In this document: positions 1 through 11,973 of the stretch, one piece after another
Position numbering within the stretch: position 1 is the first letter of the stretch
How the letters are laid out: the number at the start of each line of letters is the position of its first letter
Made by a program: the position numbers and the translations under genes
The notes under the pieces: generated by a model
Database searches by the model: none
What the model was told of the DNA's origin: nothing
Seen by the model: only the letters and a program-made list of their open reading frames with translations
NCBI RefSeq assembly: GCF_014635045.1
Contig: NZ_BMCF01000012.1
Span: 1-38,469, forward strand
Direction of reading: 5' to 3'
DNA length: 38,469 bases
Source of the DNA: Staphylococcus nepalensis
GTDB lineage: Bacteria; Bacillota; Bacilli; Staphylococcales; Staphylococcaceae

Positions 1-65
<65 letters not shown>

Positions 66-209
66 AATTATGATGTTTGATTAGCTCATAAAATACTAAT
101 TTGTGTTATCAATAACACGTTGTTTTGATTCAACATTTAATGTTGAATTCGGAATTAACGTTGACATATTGCAATTCAGTTTTCAATGTTCATTGTTTGT
201 TTTTAAATA
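66..209 (-). promoter_or_regulatory. 16S rRNA leader with two hairpins
   Basis: This is the spacer between tRNA-Ala and the 16S 5' end. It contains two perfect short inverted repeats, TCAACAT/ATGTTGA (129-146) and GTGTTAT/ATAACAC (103-118), and an ACATTGAAAACTGAAT segment typical of Bacillales rRNA leaders and spacers. I see no good -35/-10 pair, so it is read as a transcribed leader needed for rRNA processing or antitermination, not as a promoter. The function is inferred from position. Confidence 0.5.
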
Positions 210-285
210 TGGTGGAGACTAGCGGGATCGAACCGCTGACCTCCTGCGTGCAAAGCAGGCGCTCTCCCATCTGAGCTAAGCCCCC
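210..285 (-). tRNA. tRNA-Ala (anticodon TGC)
   Basis: A 76-nt cloverleaf whose acceptor stem GGGGGCT pairs with AGTCTCC, including G-U pairs. The anticodon loop reads TTTGCAC, giving TGC, and the T-arm carries GGTTCGATCC. The 3' ACCA is encoded. It is the last tRNA before the 16S gene. Confidence 0.96.
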
Positions 286-300
286 ATAGTTTTATAAGAG

Positions 301-374
301 TCGGGAAGACAGGATTCGAACCTGCGACCCCTTGGTCCCAAACCAAGTGCTCTACCAAGCTGAGCTACTTCCCG
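301..374 (-). tRNA. tRNA-Pro (anticodon TGG)
   Basis: The acceptor stem CGGGAAG pairs with CTTCCCG, the anticodon loop gives TGG, and the T-loop is TTCGAAT. The 3' CCA is not encoded: the discriminator A is followed by CTC, so CCA must be added by tRNA nucleotidyltransferase. Confidence 0.95.
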
Positions 375-400
375 TATTTATTATAATATGCATTTTAAAA

Positions 401-477
401 TGGTGCGCCCAATAGGAGTCGAACCTATAACCGCTTGATTCGTAGTCAAGTACTCTATCCAATTGAGCTATGGGCGC
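401..477 (-). tRNA. tRNA-Arg (anticodon ACG)
   Basis: The acceptor stem GCGCCCA pairs with TGGGCGC. The anticodon loop is CTACGAA, giving ACG, whose first base is expected to be modified to inosine by TadA. The 3' ACCA is encoded. Length is 77 nt. Confidence 0.95.
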
Positions 478-490
478 TCTATTAAAATGA

Positions 491-579
491 TGGTGCCGAG
501 GACCGGAATCGAACCGGTACGATGATCTCTCATCGCAGGATTTTAAGTCCTGTGCGTCTGCCAGTTCCGCCACCCCGGC
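491..579 (-). tRNA. tRNA-Leu (anticodon TAA)
   Basis: An 89-nt class II tRNA with a long variable arm (CGATGAGAGATCATCG, itself a hairpin). The acceptor stem is GCCGGGG, the anticodon loop CTTAAAA gives TAA, and the 3' ACCA is encoded. Confidence 0.96.
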
Positions 580-586
580 AATATAA

Positions 587-661
587 TGGAGCAGAAGACG
601 GGATTCGAACCCGCGACCCCGACCTTGGCAAGGTCGTATTCTACCGCTGAACTACTTCTGC
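587..661 (-). tRNA. tRNA-Gly (anticodon GCC)
   Basis: The acceptor stem GCAGAAG pairs with CTTCTGC, the anticodon loop contains TTGCCAA giving GCC, and the T-arm carries GGTTCGAATC. The 3' end is TCCA, so CCA is encoded. Length is 75 nt. The T-arm is G/C-rich like other translational tRNA-Gly; nothing suggests a peptidoglycan-type Gly tRNA variant, though I did not test this. Confidence 0.95.
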
Positions 662-675
662 AAATTGAAACTGGA

Positions 676-748
676 TGAGCCATAGAGGATTCGAACCTCT
701 GACCCTCTGATTAAAAGTCAGATGCTCTACCAACTGAGCTAATGGCTC
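676..748 (-). tRNA. tRNA-Lys (anticodon TTT)
   Basis: The acceptor stem GAGCCAT pairs with ATGGCTC and the anticodon loop is CTTTTAA, giving TTT. After the discriminator A the gene reads TCCA rather than CCA, as if one T had been inserted, so a properly placed CCA is not encoded and must be added enzymatically. Confidence 0.94.
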
Positions 749-754
749 ATGAAA

Positions 755-830
<76 letters not shown>

Positions 831-847
831 TATTCATTTTTAAAAGA

Positions 848-923
848 TGGTGGAGGATGACGGCTTCGAACCGCCGACCCCCTGCTTGTAAGGCAGATGC
901 TCTCCCAGCTGAGCTAATCCTCC
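848..923 (-). tRNA. tRNA-Val (anticodon TAC)
   Basis: The acceptor stem GGAGGAT pairs with ATCCTCC, the anticodon loop CTTACAA gives TAC, and the 3' ACCA is encoded. It is the first tRNA after the 5S gene, 16 bases downstream of it. Confidence 0.96.
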
Positions 924-939
924 ACATGATTATTATAAA

Positions 940-1054
940 GCCTGGCAACGTCCTACTCTTGCGGAACGTAAGTCCGACTACCATCGGCGCTAAAGAGCTT
1001 AACTTCTGTGTTCGGCATGGGAACAGGTGTGACCTCTTTGCCATTGCCACCAGA
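940..1054 (-). rRNA. 5S ribosomal RNA, stand-alone copy
   Basis: The reverse complement is a complete 115-nt 5S rRNA. It begins TCTGGTGGC, contains the hallmark GTTCCCATGCCGAACACAG and GATGGTAGT (loop E) segments, and ends GTTGCCAGGC. The terminal TCTGG and CCAGG arms can pair. There is no 23S or 16S gene before it: the next feature upstream in transcription is lysS. The copy therefore sits at the head of a tRNA array instead of at the end of an rRNA operon. S. aureus is known to carry more 5S than 16S copies, and this looks like the equivalent locus. Confidence 0.96.
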
Positions 1055-1074
1055 CAAAATAACTTACTCAATAT

Positions 1075-1103
1075 ATGATACACGTTTTATCAAATAATTG
1101 CAA
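1075..1103 (-). promoter_or_regulatory. Promoter immediately before 5S (proximal)
   Basis: On the minus strand TTGCAA (1098-1103) and TATCAT (1075-1080) are separated by exactly 17 bases. Transcription from it would start around 1068-1070, only about 15 bases before the 5S 5' end. Function is inferred from the motifs alone. Confidence 0.55.
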
Positions 1104-1190
1104 CGGTCAATTTTACACTATTTTTAAAATTTCTTTAAAAATCATTTACATAAGACTCTGTTGCTTTCTCTTGAATTTGACGACTTTTAT

Positions 1191-1219
1191 ATATTACTTC
1201 ATTTTTCGTTATTAGTCAA
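1191..1219 (-). promoter_or_regulatory. Promoter upstream of 5S (middle)
   Basis: TTGACT (1214-1219) and TAATAT (1191-1196) lie 17 bases apart on the minus strand, a good SigA-type match. It would drive the 5S-tRNA-16S array in tandem with the proximal promoter. Confidence 0.6.
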
Positions 1220-1294
1220 TAACTTTTGTGTTTTTTATTTTTAAACTTTATATTTAAGATTTCAATGTCTCGTTTCCTCAACTCGACTTGAATA

Positions 1295-1324
1295 ATCTTA
1301 TCATATGAATATGTTAAATGCCAA
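1295..1324 (-). promoter_or_regulatory. Promoter upstream of 5S (distal)
   Basis: TTGGCA (1319-1324) and TAAGAT (1295-1300) are 18 bases apart on the minus strand. It is weaker than the other two; a third tandem promoter is plausible for a stable-RNA operon. Confidence 0.4.
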
Positions 1325-1462
1325 ACCTTTTTTAGTATATTTTTATATTTTAATAGGCATTTATGTCCCAAACGTTTCTTATTACAAAAATTAATTAAAG
1401 TAATATTAACATATCTAATAATTAATAACAGTAATTACATTTATTCCCTATTAATAATATAA

Positions 1463-1511
1463 AAACTAGATCAGTTATACCCCTATTATACAATATATAC
1501 TGACCTAGTTT
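1463..1511 (-). terminator. lysS terminator
   Basis: An inverted repeat, AAACTAG-TCAGT against ACTGA-CTAGTTT with one mismatched base and a 23-nt AT-rich loop, is followed on the minus strand by TTTTATATTATT. It lies about 40 bases past the lysS stop and separates lysS from the stable-RNA promoters. The loop contains TATAAT, but no suitable -35 precedes it. Confidence 0.6.
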
Positions 1512-1553
1512 CTTGTTTCTATTTAATTGTGATACGTTTTTTATATAAACGGC

Positions 1554-3397
<1,844 letters not shown>

Positions 3398-3876
3398 TCA
3401 ATTTTGATACTTCTTAACTGAGTTATCAGTTGTCACTAAATTACCCACCTTTTTATTAGTGAGTGGCACAATACAATCTGATGCGATGTCATTTAATGGG
3501 ATAAGCACAAATGAGCGATCCAACATGCGTGGATGCGGCACAATCAAATCATCTTCTTCAATGACTTGATCACCATATAATAAAACATCGACATCTAAAG
3601 TTCTAGGGCCCCATCGTATATCTCTCACTCTGTGCAGTTGTTGCTCTGTATCAAGACATGCGTTCAATAAGGCGTGTGGTTTTAGTGACGTTTGAATTTC
3701 AATGCATTGATTTAAAAATTGAGGTTGGTCGACATACCCAACAGGTTCAGTTTCATATATTGGCGATATTTGCGTTACATGGATGCCATCTTTTTCATTC
3801 AAAATACGAATGGCCTTCTTAAGTTGTACTTCTCTTTCTCCAACGTTACTTCCTAACCCTAAATATGCATATTCCA

Positions 3877-3877
<1 letters not shown>
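3398..3877 (-). CDS. folK: 2-amino-4-hydroxy-6-hydroxymethyldihydropteridine pyrophosphokinase
   Basis: HPPK transfers pyrophosphate from ATP to 6-hydroxymethyl-dihydropterin, giving the substrate of FolP. The 159-residue product opens with YLGLGSNVGEREVQL, and the signature RWGPRTLDVDVLLYGD (about residues 89-104) carries the Mg/ATP-binding aspartates; VPHPRMLDRSFVLIPL follows. Its ATG shares one base with the folB stop (TAATG), indicating translational coupling. The order folP-folB-folK groups three enzymes of dihydropteroate synthesis. The end (VTTDNSVKKYQN) is not conserved in the family. Confidence 0.97.
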
Positions 3878-5325
<1,448 letters not shown>

Positions 5326-6258
5326 TTAATCTTCAAATGAATATAACGGTGTAGAAAGGTAACGTTCACCATTACTTGGTAATACAGTGACTACTGTTTT
5401 ACCTTTACCTAATGATTTAGCTTTTTCTAAAGCTGCATAAATTGCTGCACCAGAAGAAATACCACCTAGGATACCCTCTTCTTTAGCAACTTTACGAGAC
5501 ATATCCATTGCTGTTTCGTTACCAACTTTGATTACTTCATCATAAACATTTGTATCTAGTGTGTCTGGTACAAAACCAGCCCCTAAGCCTTGTAATTTAT
5601 GTGGACCAGGTTCTCCACCACTTAGTACAGGAGAATCTTCTGGTTCAATCGCCACAAGATTAATGTCAGGATATTTTTCTTTCAATACTTTACCGGCACC
5701 AGTCAATGTACCCCCAGTACCAACACCTGCTAAGAAAGAATCAATTGTTTTTCCTTCAAACTGTTCGACCAATTCTGGACCAGTTGTCAATTCATGTACG
5801 CGTGGATTAGCCGGGTTTTCGAATTGTTGTGGTTCATAATAACCGTATTCTTCTTTTAGTTCTTTCGCTTTTTTAATAGCACCTTTCATCGCTTCTGCCC
5901 CTGGTGTTAAAACCACTTCTGCACCGTAAGCTTTCAATAGATTACGACGCTCTTGACTCATTGTTTCAGGCATCGTAAATACTGCATTATAACCTTTAGC
6001 AGCACATACAAAAGCTAATCCGATGCCTGTATTACCACTCGTTGGTTCGACAATTGTATCACCTGGTTTAATCTTACCTTCTTTTTCGGCTGCTTCAATC
6101 ATCGCTAAGGCAATACGGTCTTTAACTGAGCCCGCTGGGTTTTGGTACTCTAGTTTTACGTAAACATCTGCTGAATTTTCATCCACCACATTATTTAATT
6201 TAACTACCGGCGTATTGCCAATAATTTCGACGATATTATTTACTGGTTTATTTGTCAT
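5326..6258 (-). CDS. cysK: Cysteine synthase A (O-acetylserine thiol-lyase)
   Basis: A PLP enzyme that makes cysteine from O-acetylserine and sulfide. The 310-residue product has the PLP-lysine region [19 protein letters not shown] (Lys about residue 46), the substrate loop [13 protein letters not shown], the phosphate-binding loop [13 protein letters not shown], and GGISSGAA near the C terminus. The length equals S. aureus CysK. It is a single-gene unit: strong terminator behind, own promoter in front. In Firmicutes cysK is typically repressed by CymR together with CysK itself; a 14-bp palindrome before the promoter is a candidate operator, not a demonstrated one. Confidence 0.97.
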   Translation of the reverse strand: MTNKPVNNIVEIIGNTPVVKLNNVVDENSADVYVKLEYQNPAGSVKDRIALAMIEAAEKEGKIKPGDTIVEPTSGNTGIGLAFVCAAKGYNAVFTMPETMSQERRNLLKAYGAEVVLTPGAEAMKGAIKKAKELKEEYGYYEPQQFENPANPRVHELTTGPELVEQFEGKTIDSFLAGVGTGGTLTGAGKVLKEKYPDINLVAIEPEDSPVLSGGEPGPHKLQGLGAGFVPDTLDTNVYDEVIKVGNETAMDMSRKVAKEEGILGGISSGAAIYAALEKAKSLGKGKTVVTVLPSNGERYLSTPLYSFED

Positions 6259-6319
6259 AAGTATTGCTCCTTTTCATTAAAAAGTCTAAAACCTACTTTT
6301 TCTATCGGATATACTTTTC

Positions 6320-6373
6320 ATTTTATCAGATTTTGTTTTGAATACAACTGAGAAGATTGAATATTGCAATATT
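6320..6373 (-). promoter_or_regulatory. cysK promoter region with palindrome
   Basis: On the minus strand TTGTAT (6342-6347) and TAAAAT (6320-6325) are 16 bases apart. Just upstream lies the perfect 14-bp palindrome AATATTGCAATATT (6360-6373). A role in sulfur control (CymR or similar) is inference. Confidence 0.4.
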
Positions 6374-6412
6374 TTTATAATATGCTACTGTTACACTTCT
6401 ATTTTATAGCAA

Positions 6413-7294
6413 TTATTGCATCTTTTCTAATAATTCCTGTAATTCGCTTTCTGAATATTGATATTTGTTTCTGCAAAAGTGACATTCTGCCTCTGCGCCA
6501 TGATCTTCATTAATCATGCTTTCTATTTCAGCTTGGCCGAGGCCTTTGATTGCATTCAAGAATTTTTCATGACCACAATTACATTCAAAACTTGTAGGCA
6601 TATTTTCTAAAATTTGTACATTATCTTCTCCTAGTACTTCAAATAGAATTTCTTCAGGTGTTAAGCCTTGATCAATCAATTTAGAAACTGGCGTCATGTT
6701 ATTGATAACTTCTTCCAACTTATTAATCGTTTCTTCTTCAGCACCAGGCATAACTTGAATAATAAAACCGCCAGCTGCTTTGATAGAATTATCAGGGTTT
6801 ACTAGTACACCTAAACCAACAGATGAGGGTGTTTGTTCACTTTTAGCAAAATAGTAAGTGAAATCATCCCCCAATTCACCGGATACAAGTGGACTTGAAC
6901 CTGAAAAATAGTCTTTCAAGCCAACATCTTTTACTACTGTTAATGCGCCATTACTGCCTACCGCACGGCCAACATCTAATTTACCTACGTTATTTAAAGG
7001 AAAATGTGTTTGTGGGTTTGTTACATATCCTCTCACGTGGCCATTAGCATCTGCATCAGCAATGATTTTTCCAATCGGGCCTTGGCCATCCACGGTAACT
7101 GTTAATTTTTGTTCTCCTTTAAGCATAGCCCCCATCATTAATGTAGCAGTCATTGTTCTGCCAAGTGCTGCAGATGCTGTTGGCCAAGTATAATGTCTTG
7201 TTTGCGCTTCTTGTACGCTTTCTGTAGTTAAGGCACTATATGCTCTTATTTGTCCTCCATAAGCCAATGCTTTAACAATATAATCGTTTGTCAT
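6413..7294 (-). CDS. hslO: Redox-regulated chaperone Hsp33
   Basis: Hsp33 is a cytosolic holdase that becomes active when oxidative stress oxidises its zinc-binding cysteines and releases zinc. The 293-residue product has the family's N-terminal domain ([38 protein letters not shown]) and the C-terminal redox switch, with CNC in [10 protein letters not shown] (about residues 238-240) and CHFC (about 271-274), all four zinc ligands present. AAAGGAG precedes the ATG. It lies between ftsH and cysK, each side separated by a terminator or promoter, so it is probably its own unit. Confidence 0.97.
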   Translation of the reverse strand: MTNDYIVKALAYGGQIRAYSALTTESVQEAQTRHYTWPTASAALGRTMTATLMMGAMLKGEQKLTVTVDGQGPIGKIIADADANGHVRGYVTNPQTHFPLNNVGKLDVGRAVGSNGALTVVKDVGLKDYFSGSSPLVSGELGDDFTYYFAKSEQTPSSVGLGVLVNPDNSIKAAGGFIIQVMPGAEEETINKLEEVINNMTPVSKLIDQGLTPEEILFEVLGEDNVQILENMPTSFECNCGHEKFLNAIKGLGQAEIESMINEDHGAEAECHFCRNKYQYSESELQELLEKMQ

Positions 7295-7456
7295 TTCTGT
7301 AATTACTCCTTTGATTTATTTTAATGTTTAAATTCATTTTTTAGTTTTCATTTAGAACTTTTTACTACTTTTTATCAATGCAATTTATTGTAATTGTTCA
7401 GGCAAAAAATTGCTACATATCTGTTTATAATGTTTATTTAAAAAATAAGTAACCAT

Positions 7457-7501
7457 AAAAAGCTTCTTTCTACATCAATATGATAGCAGAAAGAAGCTTT
7501 T
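7457..7501 (-). terminator. ftsH terminator
   Basis: A perfect 14-bp stem, AAAAGCTTCTTTCT paired with AGAAAGAAGCTTTT, with a 16-nt loop, starts ten bases after the ftsH stop. The run of T that ends the stem continues on the minus strand as TTTTTATGG. Confidence 0.9.
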
Positions 7502-7511
7502 CGTTCAGTTA

Positions 7512-9632
7512 TTAATTTCTATTGCTTGGATCATTAGGATCGCTTGGATTGCTTGGTTTATCAATGTTCGGCGGTTGTTCATGACCTGTGTCTTCATCAG
7601 AATCATCATCGCCGTCGTGTTGTCTTTTTTCTTTTTCTTTATCGATATCTTCTTCTTCTTTGCGGTCTTCTTCTTGTTGTTTATTACCGATGTCTCGTTG
7701 CTCTTTACGGACATCTTCATAAGATTTACCGTATTTACCTTCTTTAAATTCTTTTTCTTGATCACTCACAACTTTCGCTGCATCATAATCCACTTCAGGA
7801 AGTACACCATCATAGAATAATGAATGAATTTGTTCAGCAACTAATGTTTCTTCTTTTAATAAAGCCTCTGCAATTAAAATTAATTGTGATTGATGTTCTA
7901 AAAGAATGTCTTTGCAACGTTCATATTGCTCTTTGATGATACGTTGGACTTCTTTATCGATTTCATAAGCAATTTGACCAGAGTATTCTGGTTCGCCTTG
8001 CATATCTTTACCTAAGAAAACTTGTCCACTGCCACTGCTTGAGAATTGAACTGTACCGAGTTTCTTACTCATACCATATTCAGTAACCATTTGACGCGCG
8101 ATTTGTGTTGCACGTTCAAAGTCATTTGAAGCACCAGTTGATACTTCGTTGAAGTTAATATCTTCAGAAACACGTCCGCCTAGCAAGCCACAAATTTTAT
8201 CTAATAACTCTGGTTCAGTCATTAAGAAACGATCTTGTTTTGGTAACATCATTGCGTAACCGCCAGCTTGTCCACGTGGCACAATAGTCACTTTATGGAC
8301 AACCTCTGCTTCATCAAGTACCATACCAATAATCGTATGACCTGCTTCGTGGTGCGCCACAATATTACGTTCTTTTTCTGAAATAACACGTGATTTTTTA
8401 GCAGGGCCAGCAATAACACGGTCAGTAGCCTCTTCTATATCACGCATGTCGATTTTCTTCTTACCTTCACGCACTGCAACTAATGATGCTTCGTTTAATA
8501 AGTTTTCTAAATCTGCACCTGAGAAGCCAGGTGTTCTTTGAGACACTGCTTTTAAATCCACTGTTTCATCAAGTGGTTTATTTCTAGCATGAACATGTAA
8601 AATGGCTTCACGCCCTTTGACATCTGGACGGCCGACTTGGATTTGTCTATCGAAACGACCTGGACGTAATAATGCCGGGTCTAAAATATCAGGTCTGTTT
8701 GTAGCGGCAATCATAATGATACCTTCATTTTCACCAAAACCATCCATTTCAACTAGCAATTGGTTTAATGTTTGTTCACGTTCATCGTGACCGCCACCTA
8801 CACCAGCGCCACGTTGACGACCAACTGCATCGAGCTCATCAATAAAGATAATACAAGGTGCGTTTTTCTTAGCATTTTCAAACAAGTCACGTACACGGCT
8901 TGCACCGACACCTACAAACATCTCAACGAAGTCTGAACCACTGATTGAGAAGAATGGCGTACCTGCTTCACCAGCTACTGCACGCGCTAATAATGTTTTA
9001 CCGGTACCTGGAGGCCCAACGAGTAAAACACCTTTTGGAATTCTAGAACCCATTTGTTTAAATTGTTTATTATCTTTTAAGAAGTCTACAATTTCTATTA
9101 ATTCTTGTTTTTCTTCTTCTGCACCCGCTACATCTGAGAAGCGTACACGTTTTTTCTGGCTATCGTACATTTTAGCTTTGGACTTACCAAAGTTCATCAT
9201 ACGGCCGCCACCGCCGCCGCCTCCTTGTGCTTGGCTAAGGAAGAAAATAAATAATAAGGCAATGATTAATACAGGAATTAATGTAGTTAAAATACTTACA
9301 AATACACTTTGTTTTTCTTCTTCTTTAACTGTAAATTTCAATCCATCTTGATTTTGTGCTTTGTCTGTTATTTTTTCAAGCTCTTTATCATTGTTATATA
9401 AAATTGTTGAAGAATAATCTTCATCATTTTTAGTTTTACCACTTACCATATATACATTTTGTTCAGGTTGAATTTCTAATGATTTTAGTTCACCTTTATC
9501 CAGTTGCTTAACAAATTGGTTATAAGTAAGCTGTTTTGGCATATTTCCGTTACCATTTAGCCACGAAAACAAACCAAATATAATAACGCCAATGATTGCG
9601 ATAACTAGCACGTTACGAAAGGCTTTCTGCAT
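7512..9632 (-). CDS. ftsH: ATP-dependent zinc metalloprotease FtsH
   Basis: A membrane-anchored AAA+ protease that degrades misfolded membrane and regulatory proteins. The 706-residue product has two membrane segments (about residues 8-25 and 109-133) flanking an extracytoplasmic domain, and a glycine-rich linker. Walker A is GPPGTGKT (about 206-213), Walker B IIFIDE (about 261-266), the second region of homology [19 protein letters not shown], and the zinc site HEAGH (about 428-432). AGGAGG precedes the ATG. The C-terminal 80 residues are low-complexity, acidic and repetitive (rich in E, D, K, Q, then N, P, S, D), a poorly conserved tail that also creates long spurious reading frames in other frames here. 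Confidence 0.98.
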   Translation of the reverse strand: MQKAFRNVLVIAIIGVIIFGLFSWLNGNGNMPKQLTYNQFVKQLDKGELKSLEIQPEQNVYMVSGKTKNDEDYSSTILYNNDKELEKITDKAQNQDGLKFTVKEEEKQSVFVSILTTLIPVLIIALLFIFFLSQAQGGGGGGGRMMNFGKSKAKMYDSQKKRVRFSDVAGAEEEKQELIEIVDFLKDNKQFKQMGSRIPKGVLLVGPPGTGKTLLARAVAGEAGTPFFSISGSDFVEMFVGVGASRVRDLFENAKKNAPCIIFIDELDAVGRQRGAGVGGGHDEREQTLNQLLVEMDGFGENEGIIMIAATNRPDILDPALLRPGRFDRQIQVGRPDVKGREAILHVHARNKPLDETVDLKAVSQRTPGFSGADLENLLNEASLVAVREGKKKIDMRDIEEATDRVIAGPAKKSRVISEKERNIVAHHEAGHTIIGMVLDEAEVVHKVTIVPRGQAGGYAMMLPKQDRFLMTEPELLDKICGLLGGRVSEDINFNEVSTGASNDFERATQIARQMVTEYGMSKKLGTVQFSSSGSGQVFLGKDMQGEPEYSGQIAYEIDKEVQRIIKEQYERCKDILLEHQSQLILIAEALLKEETLVAEQIHSLFYDGVLPEVDYDAAKVVSDQEKEFKEGKYGKSYEDVRKEQRDIGNKQQEEDRKEEEDIDKEKEKRQHDGDDDSDEDTGHEQPPNIDKPSNPSDPNDPSNRN

Positions 9633-9923
9633 GCGTCGTTTCCTCCTACTTCAATAATAAAACTAACAAAAATTGTAACACAATACATAAGTTTCAGGCC
9701 AGTAATTATACTTTTTGTACATATGTTAAGACCTTTGTTAATTTTTTACTTTAATAATTTTTTAGATAAGATATACAAATGTTAAAACATACGCTTTATT
9801 AAACTTCTAAAAGTTTATGTATAGGCGAGTCAATTAAGTTAACATCACTATGTATATTAACTTATATTATCTAATTACGTTTTATAGTATATAACAATAT
9901 TTCATCCGATTAAATTGTACTGC
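9633..9923 (-). promoter_or_regulatory. hpt-ftsH gap, probable ftsH control region
   Basis: A 291-base gap without a gene. It holds two perfect 7-bp inverted repeats, TAAACTT/AAGTTTA (9800-9817) and AAGTTAA/TTAACTT (9836-9863), neither followed by a T-run. A TACAAT (9672-9677) about 40 bases before the ftsH start is a possible -10 without a good -35, and a TTGACT (9828-9833) lacks a good -10. The ftsH promoter is likely here but is not pinned down. Confidence 0.35.
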
Positions 9924-10463
9924 TTACTTTGAATAAATTTCTGGTTTAAGTGTGCCGATAAACGGTAGGTTTCTGTATTTCTCAGCGTAATCTAAGCCAT
10001 AACCCACAACGAATTCATCTGGTATCTTTTTACCCACATATTTGGCTTCGATATCTGCTTTGCGTCGGTTTGGCTTATCTAACAATGTTACAATTTCAAG
10101 TGAGTTTACTTTTCTTGATTCTAATAATTCTGTAATTGATTTTAAAGTTGTCCCTGTTTCTAAAATATCTTCGATAATTAAAAGATCTTTCCCTTCTATA
10201 GAAGCACTCAAGTCTTTTAATATTTGTACTTCACCAGTAGACTCTGTCCCACCATGATAACTAGAAACATCCATAAAATCGATAGCTAGGTGTGTATCGA
10301 TGTGTTTAATAAGGTCTGTCATAAACATTACTGAACCTTTTAAAATACCTATGCAAACAAGTGGCTTACCAGCGTATGCTTCAGTGATTTTCGCTCCTAA
10401 ATCTTTGCATATGCCTTCTATTTCTGCCTCGTCTAATAACACTTCTTTTAAATCATCTCGCAT
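9924..10463 (-). CDS. hpt: Hypoxanthine-guanine phosphoribosyltransferase
   Basis: HPRT salvages hypoxanthine and guanine to IMP and GMP using PRPP. The 179-residue product shows the PRPP-binding motif LLIIEDILETGTTLKSI (about residues 95-111), the flexible-loop region FMDVSSYHGGTESTG and the C-terminal VVGYGLDYAEKYRNLPFIG that recognises the purine. It follows tilS with only four bases between, its ribosome-binding site lying in the tilS 3' end. The tilS-hpt-ftsH order is the same as in B. subtilis, where TilS and HprT proteins are reported to influence ftsH expression. Confidence 0.97.
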   Translation of the reverse strand: MRDDLKEVLLDEAEIEGICKDLGAKITEAYAGKPLVCIGILKGSVMFMTDLIKHIDTHLAIDFMDVSSYHGGTESTGEVQILKDLSASIEGKDLLIIEDILETGTTLKSITELLESRKVNSLEIVTLLDKPNRRKADIEAKYVGKKIPDEFVVGYGLDYAEKYRNLPFIGTLKPEIYSK

Positions 10464-10467
10464 ATTT

Positions 10468-11760
10468 TCATTCCTCTCCCATATTTCGTATAAAAATAGA
10501 TGTTTTATATTTATTATTTAAATATAACGTACCTACCGCAATAATTTCATCATCTGCATTAACTAAAATCGGTAACTGATTTCGTTCGGTTTGTATAATT
10601 TTATAATCAATAAGTAACCTACTAACCTTTTTGTGGCCTTGTACACCATTTAGTTTGAATTTATCCCCATCGTTTCTTGTTCTGACGAGTAATGGGTAAC
10701 ACTCATTTGGAAAATCATTCGTAATATCAATACTATAATGACCATAGTTATATACACCTGGGTGTTGAATCTGTATTGGCACAAGAGATTCATTATAATT
10801 TGCCATTATTATAAATTTATCATAAGCGATATAAATATTCCATTTATCTGTCGTATATAATGTGCATTGACTTACATGATTTTCAATTTGCCTGAACCAA
10901 GATTCATACATTTTTTCTGTCATCGGTTTTAATATACCTAATTTCGAAACAATTATATCTAATATGATTGTTTTCAAATTATGATTTAAATTAGAAAATA
11001 AGTCTCTTGGGATTACTATTTCTCTCTTATTAGCAATACCTTTAACATACATTTCAATAAAATGATTTGCTTCTTTTTTAAGGTCTTCTAGTTGTGTGTC
11101 ATGCCATGCTTTCAATTTTAACAATTGTTTTGTCGACAAATGGCAGTTACGTTCTATTGCTGGTAAAATACGATTACGAATATCATTTCGTACATACTGA
11201 TTTTCAGCATTCGTTTCGTCTTCATAATAAGGAACTTCATGCAAGCGCTGGTAATTTCGAATCTCAGCTTTAGTTATTTCTAACAGAGGTTTGCACAATG
11301 CATATGACCCTCTTGCAGTAAGATACGACATACCCAAACTACTTCGAGTGGAACGCCCAGTCATCAATCGATAAAAAATCGTCTCAATTTGGTCGTCTTG
11401 ATGATGTGCCGTTAATAAAATATCTGCGCCAAGTTTTTCCATCATATCATCAAACCACTCGTAGCGTTTTAATCGAGCGATGCTTTCAATACTATTCCCT
11501 TTCTCAACGGCATTCGATAAGTCTAAATGATGCACGTATAGGGGAATTTGGTATGAAGTACAGAAATGTTTTATAAATGTTTCTTCTTCCTTTGCAACAT
11601 CGCGAATATGGTGATTCACATGTAAGCACGTTAGTTTACGATATGTTTGAGATAAATCAGTTATTAATTGATGCAATAATGCCATACTATCTATGCCTGT
11701 AGAAACAGCCAACACAATATGTTGATGCCCATCCCAACCGGCCGTGTTAATCTTCATCAT
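10468..11760 (-). CDS. tilS: tRNA(Ile)-lysidine synthase
   Basis: TilS converts C34 of tRNA-Ile(CAT) to lysidine, changing its codon from AUG to AUA; it is essential in bacteria that read AUA this way. The 430-residue product carries the PP-loop ATPase motif VLAVSTGIDSMALLHQL (about residues 16-32), LTAHHQDDQIET, the RSSLGM region and KPLLEITKAEI. A C-terminal TilS domain contains RNDGDKFKLNGVQGHKKVSRLLID. The PP-loop reads STGIDS rather than SGGxDS, as in other staphylococcal TilS. The ATG follows AAAGGAGG by six bases. Confidence 0.96.
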   Translation of the reverse strand: MMKINTAGWDGHQHIVLAVSTGIDSMALLHQLITDLSQTYRKLTCLHVNHHIRDVAKEEETFIKHFCTSYQIPLYVHHLDLSNAVEKGNSIESIARLKRYEWFDDMMEKLGADILLTAHHQDDQIETIFYRLMTGRSTRSSLGMSYLTARGSYALCKPLLEITKAEIRNYQRLHEVPYYEDETNAENQYVRNDIRNRILPAIERNCHLSTKQLLKLKAWHDTQLEDLKKEANHFIEMYVKGIANKREIVIPRDLFSNLNHNLKTIILDIIVSKLGILKPMTEKMYESWFRQIENHVSQCTLYTTDKWNIYIAYDKFIIMANYNESLVPIQIQHPGVYNYGHYSIDITNDFPNECYPLLVRTRNDGDKFKLNGVQGHKKVSRLLIDYKIIQTERNQLPILVNADDEIIAVGTLYLNNKYKTSIFIRNMGEE

Positions 11761-11835
11761 AGCTTACCTCCTTTATCATAATATGAAAGTACTCCGTATC
11801 GCTAATTATTGGTACGATTGGTAAGTCTATATACA

Positions 11836-11874
11836 ACAAAAAAGAGACTGTTTCCTTAAGCAAGAAAACAGTCT
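11836..11874 (-). terminator. yabR terminator
   Basis: On the minus strand AGACTGTTT pairs with AAACAGTCT (arms 11866-11874 and 11845-11853), followed by CTTTTTTG. It lies 100 bases past the yabR stop and before tilS. The left arm is preceded by a near-copy of itself at 11951-11961 (see findings). Confidence 0.85.
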
Positions 11875-11973
11875 TATATTGTTAAAGTCAAACTTAATTT
11901 AGAATCATAATAAATGTTGTACTTAAGCAATTAATTTAAGTTCTCTTGGGAACAGTCTTATTTTATATATTTT

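Noticed and set aside
1476..1498. TATAAT in the loop of the lysS terminator as a fourth stable-RNA promoter
   Set aside because: No acceptable -35 at 16-18 bases upstream on the minus strand.
7505..7820. Several Lys- or Phe-rich open frames on both strands
   Set aside because: They are alternate-frame readings of the low-complexity FtsH tail DNA, with no independent ribosome-binding site or homology.
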